DNA from: an uncultured Ruminococcus sp.
GTDB taxonomy: Bacteria; Bacillota; Clostridia; Oscillospirales; Acutalibacteraceae
Direction: 5' to 3'
Length of the DNA: 64,000 nucleotides
Assembly (NCBI GenBank): GCA_958403905.1
Contig: CATXZD010000006.1
Span: 102,586-166,585 of the forward strand
Below the pieces are notes generated by a model. That model saw only the letters and a list, made by a program, of their open reading frames with translations, did not search any database and was not told where the DNA came from. Shown piece by piece: positions 34,241 through 43,110 of this stretch. How positions within the stretch are numbered: position 1 is the stretch's first letter; each line of letters begins with the position of its first letter. The position numbers and the translations under genes are program-made.

Positions 34241-36661
34241 TTATTTAAGATAGTCTGAAGAACCGCCGATTGGACCATTGATTCCTGTGAAGCCTGAAGC
34301 GCAGCATACATATACTCTCATATTAGCCTTACCAAGTGAAGGAACTGTGAGTGTACCGTTTGTTACGTTCTGAACATCACCTGTAACTGCATCAATATAT
34401 GTACCGTTGGGGATATTCTTGAATGTAGCGCCGCTTGAAACTGTTACGAGTGCAAGGCTGTCTACGCCCTCGTCATCGTTCGTATAACGACGGATGTAAG
34501 ACATATTGCCGCCAGACACATAGTTGCTGGAAACTGTGTACTGACCCTTCTGGAGAGCTGGGATTGCACGGCGAATAGCATTAAGCTTTTGAATATGTTT
34601 TGCAAGCGGATTATTAAGTGTATCAGCTACATCACCTGTTGCAGAATATTCACCAAAATCAGTTGCTGTAACATCACCCTTTAGGTAGTCGCCAAAATAT
34701 GCGCGACCTGTTGTTGAAAGTGCAGAATTAGGACCTACGTCCATAATTACGCCCTTCTGGAACTCAACTTCTGAACCGTAATATAAGCAAGGAATACCAC
34801 GGAATGTAAACATAAGGTCAAGATTTTCAGCCCATGACTGTGTACCGCCATTATATCTACTATCTGTGCCAGGACCATAGTCATGCGAGTCGACATACAT
34901 TACATTCCATGTTGCATCATTATAATATTTGTCATTTGATACAGCAGCACCATAAGCACCGGATGCTGATCCAAAATTCCAATGCATTGCAAAGTCAATT
35001 ACACCTAAACCGGATGACTCAGTATAATCAGGATTATGATAATCAATTCCATTTAGGAATGTATTGTCGCTTGTCGGCTGTTCAGAAGGATCATAGTTTT
35101 CAATCCAATGGTCAAGAGTAAGGTTCATATTTTCGCCAACTGCAGCAGAATCAGTACCCCAATTCCATCTACTCATATATGAATTATCAGGCTCATCCCA
35201 AGTATAGAATGGAGCTGACTCACTTGCCATGCCGCGATACCAAGCATCAGTATATCTGGTACATACCTCACCAAACATATAGAAGCCATCTTTTGCCGCA
35301 CTATTGAGCCGATCATTATACATCGTATTAAGTGACAAACGAGAAATGTGTCTTACAGTATCTACACGGAAACCGTCAACACCCATATCAAGATATTTAC
35401 TGTAAGCATCTACTGTATACTCTGCAACAGCTGGATTTTCTGTGTTAAGGTCAACACAGTCACCTGCTATCTGAGAATATTGTGTTGCATAATCGTCCCA
35501 GTTATAATTTCTCCAATAACCACTATGATAGTAGTTATTTGAATTGAATTCTGCATCATCAGAAAACAGTCTGTTCGGATTTGCTTTATCAGAAGCAATA
35601 CCTGCTACAAAGCTATTATAATCACTAGCAGGCGCATTGCTTTCGGATGGATCAATACCTTTCATTAATTTAAGTCTCTGTTGATGCTGAATTGCACCAA
35701 TCTGTGCCCAGTAATCATCTGCAGAATTAAGACCATATGTATCAAGTAATAAATCTGTAGGAACCATTTCCTCTTCAATTTTACCTGTTTTTGAAACATC
35801 ATCATTGAACATTGCATCGTAATTCTTTGTAAACAAAGGACTGAAGAATGATTCACCAAAGTTGCCTGTATGCTGTAATACAACGTCTTGGATAATCTTC
35901 ATACCCTTTTGATGAACAGCTTTGATAAGGTCTTCATAGGTAAAATCGTCACTTTCATAACGACGATCAACACTGCTGAAGTCCATAGCATGATAACCGT
36001 GGTAGTCATAACCTGAAGCGTTTGTTACAACCGGAGTAATCCAGATTGCAGAGAAACCAAGAGCCTTAATGTAGTCAAGCTTGTCAGCAAGTCCCTTAAA
36101 GTCACCTCTCCACGGCACATCAGTATCCGGATTATTAGCCTTGCCATCTTCCCAGCAATGAACATTATTGCCGGAGTCACCGTCATAGAAACGTGTTGTA
36201 ATTACAAAATAGATACTATCTTCACGCATATCTATGCTGCTGATTGGATCAACCTCATAAGGATTGTATTTTGTCCACTTACCGTCAAGGCACCACCACT
36301 CGTTAGCCGAAGTAAGCTTCTGTTCATTTGAATACTGATTGCCCTTAGCATCAGTTACAATGGCATTTACCTTTGTAACATTGGGAACATAATAATTAAA
36401 CCAATCGTTTGCGCTTGTCATCTTTTCACCGGGATAAGACTTTGACATTGCGCTGTTTGTAGGAAGCGAGTTCCATAAGTAGATATATGGCTGTGTTAAA
36501 TCCTTGTGTTGTACATGTATTGTAATTCCGGTTGTTTCAGAAGCGCCTGCCGCTACTTCATTTGTTTCTGAAGTCTCGGCACCGCTTACTGTAATAATTC
36601 CTGCGGAAACTACTAACATAAGAACAAGAACAAGAGCACATAACTTTTTAATTCCTGTCAT
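34241..36661 (-). CDS. Secreted GH13 alpha-amylase with N-terminal CBM26
   Basis: This predicted extracellular starch hydrolase has 806 residues. A signal peptide (1-28) is followed by a CBM26 starch-binding module (about 45-135: QPYIYLWN, SYPGEKM, WWCLDGKW) and a GH13 barrel (about 145-700). Catalytic motifs: region I DVVLQHTG (259-266, Gln in place of the common Asn), region II GFRVDTVRH with nucleophile Asp434, region III FGEV with acid/base Glu465, and region IV YVDSHD with Asp594. A beta-sandwich C domain ends the protein. There is no dockerin or LPXTG, so it is free or held only through CBM26. It follows the CBM26-dockerin gene by 29 bases, in one operon. Confidence 0.93.
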   Translation of the reverse strand: MTGIKKLCALVLVLMLVVSAGIITVSGAETSETNEVAAGASETTGITIHVQHKDLTQPYIYLWNSLPTNSAMSKSYPGEKMTSANDWFNYYVPNVTKVNAIVTDAKGNQYSNEQKLTSANEWWCLDGKWTKYNPYEVDPISSIDMREDSIYFVITTRFYDGDSGNNVHCWEDGKANNPDTDVPWRGDFKGLADKLDYIKALGFSAIWITPVVTNASGYDYHGYHAMDFSSVDRRYESDDFTYEDLIKAVHQKGMKIIQDVVLQHTGNFGESFFSPLFTKNYDAMFNDDVSKTGKIEEEMVPTDLLLDTYGLNSADDYWAQIGAIQHQQRLKLMKGIDPSESNAPASDYNSFVAGIASDKANPNRLFSDDAEFNSNNYYHSGYWRNYNWDDYATQYSQIAGDCVDLNTENPAVAEYTVDAYSKYLDMGVDGFRVDTVRHISRLSLNTMYNDRLNSAAKDGFYMFGEVCTRYTDAWYRGMASESAPFYTWDEPDNSYMSRWNWGTDSAAVGENMNLTLDHWIENYDPSEQPTSDNTFLNGIDYHNPDYTESSGLGVIDFAMHWNFGSASGAYGAAVSNDKYYNDATWNVMYVDSHDYGPGTDSRYNGGTQSWAENLDLMFTFRGIPCLYYGSEVEFQKGVIMDVGPNSALSTTGRAYFGDYLKGDVTATDFGEYSATGDVADTLNNPLAKHIQKLNAIRRAIPALQKGQYTVSSNYVSGGNMSYIRRYTNDDEGVDSLALVTVSSGATFKNIPNGTYIDAVTGDVQNVTNGTLTVPSLGKANMRVYVCCASGFTGINGPIGGSSDYLK

Positions 36662-36690
36662 AATAATCTCCCTGTTTTATAACAATTTAA

Positions 36691-38304
36691 TTAATTTGCA
36701 AGTATTGACTGAATTGAAGTAGCATCCTTTATAGAAATTCTGCCGTCACCATCAACATCGCCAACCTTAAGGCTTATTGAACTAAACTCTGCGTATTCAG
36801 CAAGATACTTCTGAATGTAGGTTGCATCCTTAATTGTAAGTATGCCGTCGCCGTCAACATCTCCTAAAACAAACGGCGGAGCTGTTGTTGTAGGAACAGG
36901 TACCGTTGTTGTAGGAACAGGAGCTGTTGTTGTGGGAACAGGTACTGTTGTAGTCGGTACAGGTGCCGTTGTAGTAGGAACGGGTGTTGTAGGAACTGTT
37001 ACATCGCTGTTTGTTGCAGTATACTTATAAGTTTTGTTTACTGTTGAGTTATCGGAGCCCTGAACATAAACATTAACTGTATATTCGCCGAGCATTCTGG
37101 GGGTGAAAGAATATGTGCTGTTGAGTGTGTAATAAGGAGTATTCTTAACACCGTTAGGATCAGTTACGATATACTTGTAGAAAAGAAGGTTTGTACCTGT
37201 CTTACCGCCGCCTGCTTTTACAGAAACAGTTGCAGTTGTATTAACCTTAATTAAGTTTTTGTCTGCGGGGAATACACTCTTAATGACAGGCTTTACAAGA
37301 GCTGAGTCATCATCAACCTTAACAGTTGCTGTACGGCTGTTTTCGTTGCCCTCTGTGTCCTTGAAATCAAAAGTGATTGTGTATGCGCCTGCTGTCTGAG
37401 GAGTCCATACAACAGAATTTACACTGCTGAAATCAGAAACAACGGAAGTGCCGCCGTTTGCATTTGTTACAGAGAACTTGTAACTTACTTCTGCACCGTT
37501 TTTGTTCTGAGCTTCAGCAGAAAGTGTTACAGCTGTATCAACGTATACGCCTGTTGCAGGGTCAGCCTTGAAAGATTTAACCTGAAGATCGCTTAAATCG
37601 TAAACAGACCATGTGTTTGTCTTGTTGTTGTAAATCTGACCGTCCATTGTTGTAAGGTCGCCTGTCTTATTCTGGTCAGAACCACTATTGAAGATGCAAT
37701 TCTTATAGCTCTTTGATGCAGTATACATATATACGTCATCGCCGATGCTTGTCATTGCTTCACCGGGCCAAGCTTTGTTTCTATCATCACCGCTGTTCCA
37801 CATATAGCAAGAAGGAGTTGACCAGCCTGCCTCGTTTTTGAGGTAAACTGTTACGCCGTCTCCACCTGATGTGGGTGCCTGTGTGGCAGTTGTCGGTGCC
37901 GGTGTTGTTGATGTTGTTGCACTTGTGGGAACTTCAACATAAGTTGACCATTTGCCTGCTGACAAATCATAAATTTTGCCATTGCCTTCATAATTAAGGT
38001 TACCTGTCTGGTTTGAACCATTACCCTGACCATTGTTGAAGATAATCTTATCATATTCGTCTGTAATGTTGTACGAATATACATCTCCTTCAACCTTAGT
38101 CATCTCAACGCCGGGCCATGCATGGTTGTCACCAATGCTATCGCCCCACATATAGGCATAAACCTTGTTCCAACCGTTATTGAGTTTACAATAAACAGTA
38201 TCTCCTGATGCCGCAAAAGCACCGACAGTACCGGCACAAACTGCCGAAACTGCAAGTATTAAGCAGAGAATAAGACTTAATACTTTGTGTTGTTTTTTTA
38301 CCAT
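36691..38304 (-). CDS. Secreted starch-binding protein: CBM26-CBM26-Ig-like-dockerin
   Basis: The 537-residue non-enzymatic protein has a signal peptide (1-31) and two CBM26 modules (about 34-125 and 148-240; AYMWGDSIGDNHAWPGVEM and CYMWNSGDDRNKAWPGEAM carry the Trp/Tyr starch platform). A region of about 195 residues with two Ig-like repeats follows (VKSFKADPATGVYVDTAVTL, then a similar second unit), then a Pro-Thr-Val linker of repeated APVPTTTVPVPTTT, then a type I dockerin (about 478-537) with two DVDGDGxxxIKDAT calcium repeats. The plan resembles dockerin-bearing starch-adherence proteins of the R. bromii amylosome: it would plug into a cohesin and hold starch near enzymes. GGAGGAAAA precedes the ATG. 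Confidence 0.92.
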   Translation of the reverse strand: MVKKQHKVLSLILCLILAVSAVCAGTVGAFAASGDTVYCKLNNGWNKVYAYMWGDSIGDNHAWPGVEMTKVEGDVYSYNITDEYDKIIFNNGQGNGSNQTGNLNYEGNGKIYDLSAGKWSTYVEVPTSATTSTTPAPTTATQAPTSGGDGVTVYLKNEAGWSTPSCYMWNSGDDRNKAWPGEAMTSIGDDVYMYTASKSYKNCIFNSGSDQNKTGDLTTMDGQIYNNKTNTWSVYDLSDLQVKSFKADPATGVYVDTAVTLSAEAQNKNGAEVSYKFSVTNANGGTSVVSDFSSVNSVVWTPQTAGAYTITFDFKDTEGNENSRTATVKVDDDSALVKPVIKSVFPADKNLIKVNTTATVSVKAGGGKTGTNLLFYKYIVTDPNGVKNTPYYTLNSTYSFTPRMLGEYTVNVYVQGSDNSTVNKTYKYTATNSDVTVPTTPVPTTTAPVPTTTVPVPTTTAPVPTTTVPVPTTTAPPFVLGDVDGDGILTIKDATYIQKYLAEYAEFSSISLKVGDVDGDGRISIKDATSIQSILAN

Positions 38305-38519
38305 AATGATTTTCCTCCAAATTCATTAAGTATGGTTGTTCGTGTGAAGTCATTCAACACTACTCCACAATTACAACATAATTTTACAATAGATGAAGAT
38401 TTATTTTTTTCTTTTTAAGAAAATAGTTCCATTTTTATCTTACAAAAAAACATCCTTGTATTTGTACACTTTTTACAAAAGCTATGACATAAGATAAAAA
38501 AAGATAAATAAAAGCAAAA

Positions 38520-38551
38520 CGCAAAACAAAATTTGAAAATATTGTTTTGCG
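38520..38551 (-). terminator. Terminator after rarA
   Basis: The stem CGCAAAACA/TGTTTTGCG is followed, on the minus strand, by a T-rich run (TTTTGCTTTTATTTATCTTTTTTT). It lies about 65 bases past the rarA stop. The rest of 38305-38618 is AT-rich and gene-free, with no clear consensus promoter for the dockerin gene. Confidence 0.75.
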
Positions 38552-38618
38552 CTTTTGTGTTTATTTAAGGCAGACTAATCTATTATTATATTTTAATAGT
38601 TTGTTATTTATATAAAAG

Positions 38619-39890
38619 TCAGGACTTTTCAAATTTAATTTTATCCCAGTAGGCTTTAAATGCCTGTTCGTTTTTATTGTCGCCGTATTGGTAATATACC
38701 TTGTTTCTGATTTCGTTGGGAAGATACTGCTGCTTAACGTAGTGATTTTCATAATCGTGCGGATAAAGATAGAACTGACCTTTATTCTGATTATCCTCGC
38801 CGTCGTAATGCATATTCTGGAGTTGTCTGGGAACAGGTCCTGTTTTGCCGTTTTTAACGTCCTGCATGGCAAGATTTATTCCCATATACGCTGAATTTGA
38901 TTTTGGTGCATTGCACACCATTACAACTGCGTCAGCAAGTGGAATTCTCGCCTCAGGGAGTCCAACGTCACGAGCAATGTCAACACAGGATTTCACAATA
39001 GGAATAAGTTGAGGATAAGCCACTCCGACATCCTCGCAGGCACACACCATAAGCCGACGGCAGGCACTTATCAAATCGCCTGCTTCAAGAAGTCTTGCAA
39101 GGTAGTGCAGAGCCGCATCGGTGTCACTGCCGCGCATACTTTTCTGATAGGCTGAAACAATGTCATAATGCTCATCGCCGTCTTTATCGTAACGCAAAGC
39201 ACTTTTCTGTACAAGCTGTTCAACAATTTCAAGCGTAATCTTTCGTGTTTCACCCTCAACGTCAGCCGAAATGACGGAAAGTTCAAGCGCATTCATTGCC
39301 TTGCGCACATCTCCTCCGCAGCCTGTCGCAATTTTTTCGGCGCACTCGGCAGGCAAATCAATCTTTATTCCCTGCTCCTGTTCTAAAAGTTCAGTGGCAC
39401 GATAAACGGCTCTTACCACCTCGTCCGGTGAAACTGACTTAAATTCAAACACGGTTGAACGGCTCAGAATTGCGTTATATACATAAAAATAAGGATTTTC
39501 CGTTGTAGAGGCAATCAGCGTAATACTGCCGTTTTCAATGTATTCAAGCAGAGTTTGCTGTTGTTTCTTATTAAAATACTGAATTTCATCGAGATAGAGC
39601 AAGATTCCGTTTATGCCGGAAAACGTATTTATCTGTGAAACAATATCTTTGATATCTGCCGTAGAGGCAGTTGTACCGTTGAGTTTTTTTAGAGTTTTAT
39701 TTGTTTTGTTGGCAATATAGGTTGCAAGAGTTGTTTTGCCGACACCCGACGGACCGTAAAAAATAAGATTCGGCACTTCTCCGCTTTCAATTATTCTGCG
39801 AAGCGGCTTGCCCTGAGAAAGAAGATGCTTCTGCCCTACAATATCGTCAAGCGACTGCGGACGAAAACGGTCAGCAAGAGGTTTTTTCAT
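38619..39890 (-). CDS. rarA: Replication-associated recombination ATPase RarA (MgsA)
   Basis: RarA is a clamp-loader-like AAA+ ATPase acting at stalled replication forks. The 423-residue product has the start PLADRFRPQSLDDIVGQKHLL, Walker A GPSGVGKTTLATYIA, Walker B ILLYLDEIQYFNKKQQQTLL and sensor/C-terminal tetramer regions (RRLMVCACEDVGVAYP). The ATG at 39890 is chosen because AAGGAGG sits eight bases upstream; an earlier ATG at 39908 overlaps that site. Confidence 0.94.
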   Translation of the reverse strand: MKKPLADRFRPQSLDDIVGQKHLLSQGKPLRRIIESGEVPNLIFYGPSGVGKTTLATYIANKTNKTLKKLNGTTASTADIKDIVSQINTFSGINGILLYLDEIQYFNKKQQQTLLEYIENGSITLIASTTENPYFYVYNAILSRSTVFEFKSVSPDEVVRAVYRATELLEQEQGIKIDLPAECAEKIATGCGGDVRKAMNALELSVISADVEGETRKITLEIVEQLVQKSALRYDKDGDEHYDIVSAYQKSMRGSDTDAALHYLARLLEAGDLISACRRLMVCACEDVGVAYPQLIPIVKSCVDIARDVGLPEARIPLADAVVMVCNAPKSNSAYMGINLAMQDVKNGKTGPVPRQLQNMHYDGEDNQNKGQFYLYPHDYENHYVKQQYLPNEIRNKVYYQYGDNKNEQAFKAYWDKIKFEKS

Positions 39891-39926
39891 TAGAAAGCCT
39901 CCTTTCATTATCTATGTAAAAACTTC

Positions 39927-39949
39927 GGGAACGGCAATAAGCCGTTCCC
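39927..39949 (-). terminator. Palindromic hairpin between glyA and rarA
   Basis: The perfect nine-base-pair stem GGGAACGGC/GCCGTTCCC, loop of five, is followed on the minus strand by GAAGTTTTT. It could end glyA transcription. Its GGGAACG...CCCTA shape also matches the dispersed palindrome family near 10953, so it may be a repeat insertion used as a terminator. Confidence 0.6.
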
Positions 39950-39973
39950 TATGTTAATTTCAAAATTTATTGA

Positions 39974-41230
39974 TTATTCGTAGAGCGGATACTTTTTGCA
40001 AATAGCTTCAACGCCTGCTCTTACCTTATCTCTGTTATTCTCGTAATCGTTGAGAACAAGTGTAATATACTCGGCAATCTGATCCATATCTTGCTCGTTT
40101 AATCCTCTTGTAGTAACTGCGGCTGTACCGATTCTTACTCCGCTTGTTACGAATGGCGAACGGGGTTCGCCGGGAATAGTGTTCTTGTTTACGGTGATGT
40201 AGCAATCGTCAAGACGAGCCTCAAGTTCCTTGCCCGTAACTTCTGTATCACGCAAATCAAGAAGCAGAACGTGGTTGTCTGTACCGCCCGAAACAAGTTT
40301 GTTGCCTCTCTTGATAAGTCCTTCGGCAAGTGCCTTGCAGTTTGATACAACCTTTGCTCCGTACTCCTTGAATTCAGGCTTTAAAGCTTCACCGAAGCAA
40401 ACAGCCTTTGCGGCGATAGTGTGCATAAGAGGGCCGCCCTGTGTTCCGGGGAAGATAGCCTTGTCAATCTGCTTTGCAAATTCCTCACGGCAGAGAATAA
40501 GACCGCCGCGTGGACCGCGAAGAGTTTTGTGAGTTGTTGTTGTAACAAATTCGCAGTAAGGAACGGGGTTGGGATGAACACCTGCGGCTACAAGACCTGC
40601 AATGTGTGCCATATCTACCATAAGATATGCGCCGACCTCGTCTGCAATTTCTCTGAACTTTGCAAAATCAATGATTCTCGGATAAGCAGACGCGCCTGCT
40701 ACGATAAGCTTTGGTTTGCACTCCTTAGCAATTTCGAGTACCTTATCATAATCAATTCTATGTGTAACGGGATCTACTCCGTAAGCAACAAAGTTAAAAT
40801 ATTTACCCGAAATGTTTACAGGTGAGCCGTGAGTAAGGTGACCGCCCTCGTTAAGGTTCATTCCCATTACTGTGTCGCCGGGCTGGAGCATTGCAAAATA
40901 AACAGCTGTGTTAGCCTGTGCTCCCGAGTGTGGCTGTACATTTGCATGTTCTGCACCGAAAAGCTCACAGGCACGCTTGCGTGCAATTTCTTCAACAACG
41001 TCTACGCACTCGCAGCCGCCGTAATAACGCTTGCCGGGATAACCCTCGGCATACTTATTGGTAAGATGGCTTCCCATAGCTGCCATTACAGCAGGAGAAA
41101 CAAGGTTTTCGCTTGCAATAAGTTCAAGATTTCTGCGCTGTCTTTTAAGTTCGTCAGTCATAGCCTGACCCACCTCGGGATCATAGCCGTTGAGATACTC
41201 AAGAGATGCTATGTTTGTTAATTCGCTCAT
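39974..41230 (-). CDS. glyA: Serine hydroxymethyltransferase
   Basis: This PLP enzyme interconverts serine and glycine and supplies one-carbon units on tetrahydrofolate. The 418-residue sequence shows NLELIASENLVSPAVM, YAEGYPGKRYYGGCE, VDMAHIAGLVAAG, and the PLP-lysine site VTTTTHKTLRGPRGGLILC. Length and motifs are normal. It starts 36 bases after dusB on the same strand. I see no glycine or other riboswitch in that short gap. Confidence 0.97.
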   Translation of the reverse strand: MSELTNIASLEYLNGYDPEVGQAMTDELKRQRRNLELIASENLVSPAVMAAMGSHLTNKYAEGYPGKRYYGGCECVDVVEEIARKRACELFGAEHANVQPHSGAQANTAVYFAMLQPGDTVMGMNLNEGGHLTHGSPVNISGKYFNFVAYGVDPVTHRIDYDKVLEIAKECKPKLIVAGASAYPRIIDFAKFREIADEVGAYLMVDMAHIAGLVAAGVHPNPVPYCEFVTTTTHKTLRGPRGGLILCREEFAKQIDKAIFPGTQGGPLMHTIAAKAVCFGEALKPEFKEYGAKVVSNCKALAEGLIKRGNKLVSGGTDNHVLLLDLRDTEVTGKELEARLDDCYITVNKNTIPGEPRSPFVTSGVRIGTAAVTTRGLNEQDMDQIAEYITLVLNDYENNRDKVRAGVEAICKKYPLYE

Positions 41231-41266
41231 TTTTAATTCCCCTTATCTGAAAATTATTTTCTTAAT

Positions 41267-42247
41267 TTATAGATTGGCTGATAACGCCTTATCTTTTAGT
41301 ATATACAAATCATCAAGTGTAGAAATTTTTCCTGCTTCATTGCGAAGAGCCGCCGCTCCCCTGATTCCCTTAAAATAGCCTGCAACAAGCTTTCGCGCCT
41401 GCAAAAGCGCCATATGCTCGCCTTTGTATTTGACCATTTTTTCAATATGTCCGACCATAACGTCAAGCTTTTCTTCAAACGACGGATAGTATAGCTGCTC
41501 TTCGGGATGTTCAAGGTAAGAATTAATCTGTGAAAAAATCCATGGATTGCCGAGCGTTGCCCGACCGACCATAATCAACTCACAGCCTGTTTTTTCAATA
41601 ACAGACTTTGCTTTTTTTGCACTATCGATATCACCGTTGGCAATCACGGGAATATTTACAGCATCCTTCACCGCTTTTATTATTTCATAATCAACGGGCG
41701 GCTTGTAATACTGCATTCTTGTCCTGCCGTGAACGGTAATTGCGCTTGCGCCTGATTGTTCACAGATTTTTGCAATTTCAACTGCGTTTGCGTTTTCATC
41801 GTCCCAGCCCTTACGGATTTTCACGGTTACGGGAACGTCTGAAACGCTGACAACCCTGCTGACAATTTTTCCGCAAAGCTCGGGATTCCTCATCAATGCA
41901 CTGCCGCTGCCGTTTGAGCTGATTTTCGGGGCAGGACATCCCATATTTATGTCAATCAAGTCGGGATTGTTCTGCATTGCACGCACAGCCGCTTCAGCCA
42001 TACAGTCGGGATCATCACCGAAAATCTGAATAGCGCAGGGACGTTCATAATCGGAAATATCCATTAACTGCTCGCTTTTTTTGCTTTTGAAGGAGAGCGC
42101 CTTTGAGCTTACCATCTCGCTTACACAAAGTCCTGCGCCAAACCCCATACAAAGCTCTCTGTACGCTCTGTCGCTTACTCCCGCCATAGGTGCCAAAACC
42201 ACACGGGATTTTAAAACAACTGAACCTATTTTGTAATAATCACCCAT
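41267..42247 (-). CDS. dusB: tRNA-dihydrouridine synthase (DusB type)
   Basis: This FMN enzyme reduces uridines in the tRNA D loop. The roughly 326-residue product has the flavin-binding start VVLAPMAGVSDRAYREL, the catalytic-cysteine motif DINMGCPAPKISSNGSGSALM, KIRKGWDDEN and VHGRTRMQYYKPPVDYE. The ATG at 42247 (MGDYYKIG) is two bases past the stop of the upstream surface-protein gene; the longer frame reaching 42337 overlaps that gene and lacks family similarity. GAGAAG is the likely ribosome site. Confidence 0.94.
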   Translation of the reverse strand: MGDYYKIGSVVLKSRVVLAPMAGVSDRAYRELCMGFGAGLCVSEMVSSKALSFKSKKSEQLMDISDYERPCAIQIFGDDPDCMAEAAVRAMQNNPDLIDINMGCPAPKISSNGSGSALMRNPELCGKIVSRVVSVSDVPVTVKIRKGWDDENANAVEIAKICEQSGASAITVHGRTRMQYYKPPVDYEIIKAVKDAVNIPVIANGDIDSAKKAKSVIEKTGCELIMVGRATLGNPWIFSQINSYLEHPEEQLYYPSFEEKLDVMVGHIEKMVKYKGEHMALLQARKLVAGYFKGIRGAAALRNEAGKISTLDDLYILKDKALSANL

Positions 42248-42249
42248 AT

Positions 42250-42756
42250 TTATCTTCTCACGGTTTTTCTGCCGCTGACCTTTGTACTGATAAGCACCGC
42301 AGCTGCAACAATTATGCCCACTCCGACACACGCCCAAGAAATAATTCCCGCAGTGTAGTTAGTGGAATACTGTTTTTTACTTACTGTTTTGGGGACTGTG
42401 GGCGATTGAATAAAAGATGTTGTTCCCTCGTGTTCAGGTTCAACATACTGCGCCTGTGTGGGAACTTCGGTTTCCGGCTCATAAGGCTCTGTTTCCAGCG
42501 GAACATACGCGGTGGTTTCCTCCCAAGCAGGCTCTGTTTCGGGAACGTACTCGGTTGTTTCTTCAGCATACGGAGGCTCTGTTGCAACAGGCTCGGTATA
42601 CACGGGTTCGGTTTCAACAGGCTCAACAGTTGAAATGTCATCGTCAATTCCGTCGCCGTCATAATCCACTGCGGACACCGAAAAACCGCTGAAAAACACT
42701 GCTATTATTAATATAGAAAAGCAAACTGCTTTTTTAAGATAACTGTCTGATTTCAT
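42250..42756 (-). CDS. Secreted, membrane-anchored acidic repeat protein
   Basis: I do not recognise a family. The protein, about 168 residues from the ATG at 42756 (MKSDSYLKKAV), has a signal peptide, a calcium-type motif DYDGDGIDDD just after it, and a Thr/Glu/Pro/Tyr-rich region (about 45-110) of loose repeats such as EPVYTEPVATEPPYAEET. A C-terminal membrane span (IISWACVGVGIIVAAAVLI) with a basic tail follows. It looks like an extracellular stalk held by the membrane. The single DxDGDG motif resembles half a dockerin, but no second repeat or IQK helix is present. It lies two bases upstream of dusB, probably in one transcript, which gives no functional clue. Confidence 0.75.
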   Translation of the reverse strand: MKSDSYLKKAVCFSILIIAVFFSGFSVSAVDYDGDGIDDDISTVEPVETEPVYTEPVATEPPYAEETTEYVPETEPAWEETTAYVPLETEPYEPETEVPTQAQYVEPEHEGTTSFIQSPTVPKTVSKKQYSTNYTAGIISWACVGVGIIVAAAVLISTKVSGRKTVRR

Positions 42757-43110
42757 TTTAATACCCCATTTTATTGTTTGTTGGCGTATATATTTCAATT
42801 ATAACAAACACAACTGCTTTATGCAAGTATTTTTTAGTCCGTCAAAACGTTATCACTACAGCAATATAAATTCAGCAACAAAATTTTCTATAACATACGC
42901 GTTACTATAAATCCTTAGCGTAGCTGCTCTTAACTCCACTTTCCACACTTCAAACTACATATTATAGCTTGTTGCACGGTGCTATAAATAATATTCCATA
43001 CAAATGTATATAATCATCTAAAAGATATTGATTTTTTTGTAGATATAGTGTAAAATATTATTTACAATAAATAGTTTTTATTGCAAATTCCCAAACAGGA
43101 GGCCGATAAT

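Noticed and set aside
36842..37030. A plus-strand frame of Val-Val-Gly-Thr repeats, and the repeated DNA beneath it
   Set aside because: It is the antisense of the Pro-Thr-Val linker of the CBM26-dockerin protein. The repeats are codon repeats of that linker, not a CRISPR array or tandem satellite; there are no spacers.
42250..42756. Calling this protein a dockerin
   Set aside because: Only one DxDGDG loop is present, at the N terminus, without the paired repeat and IQK-type helices of a dockerin.
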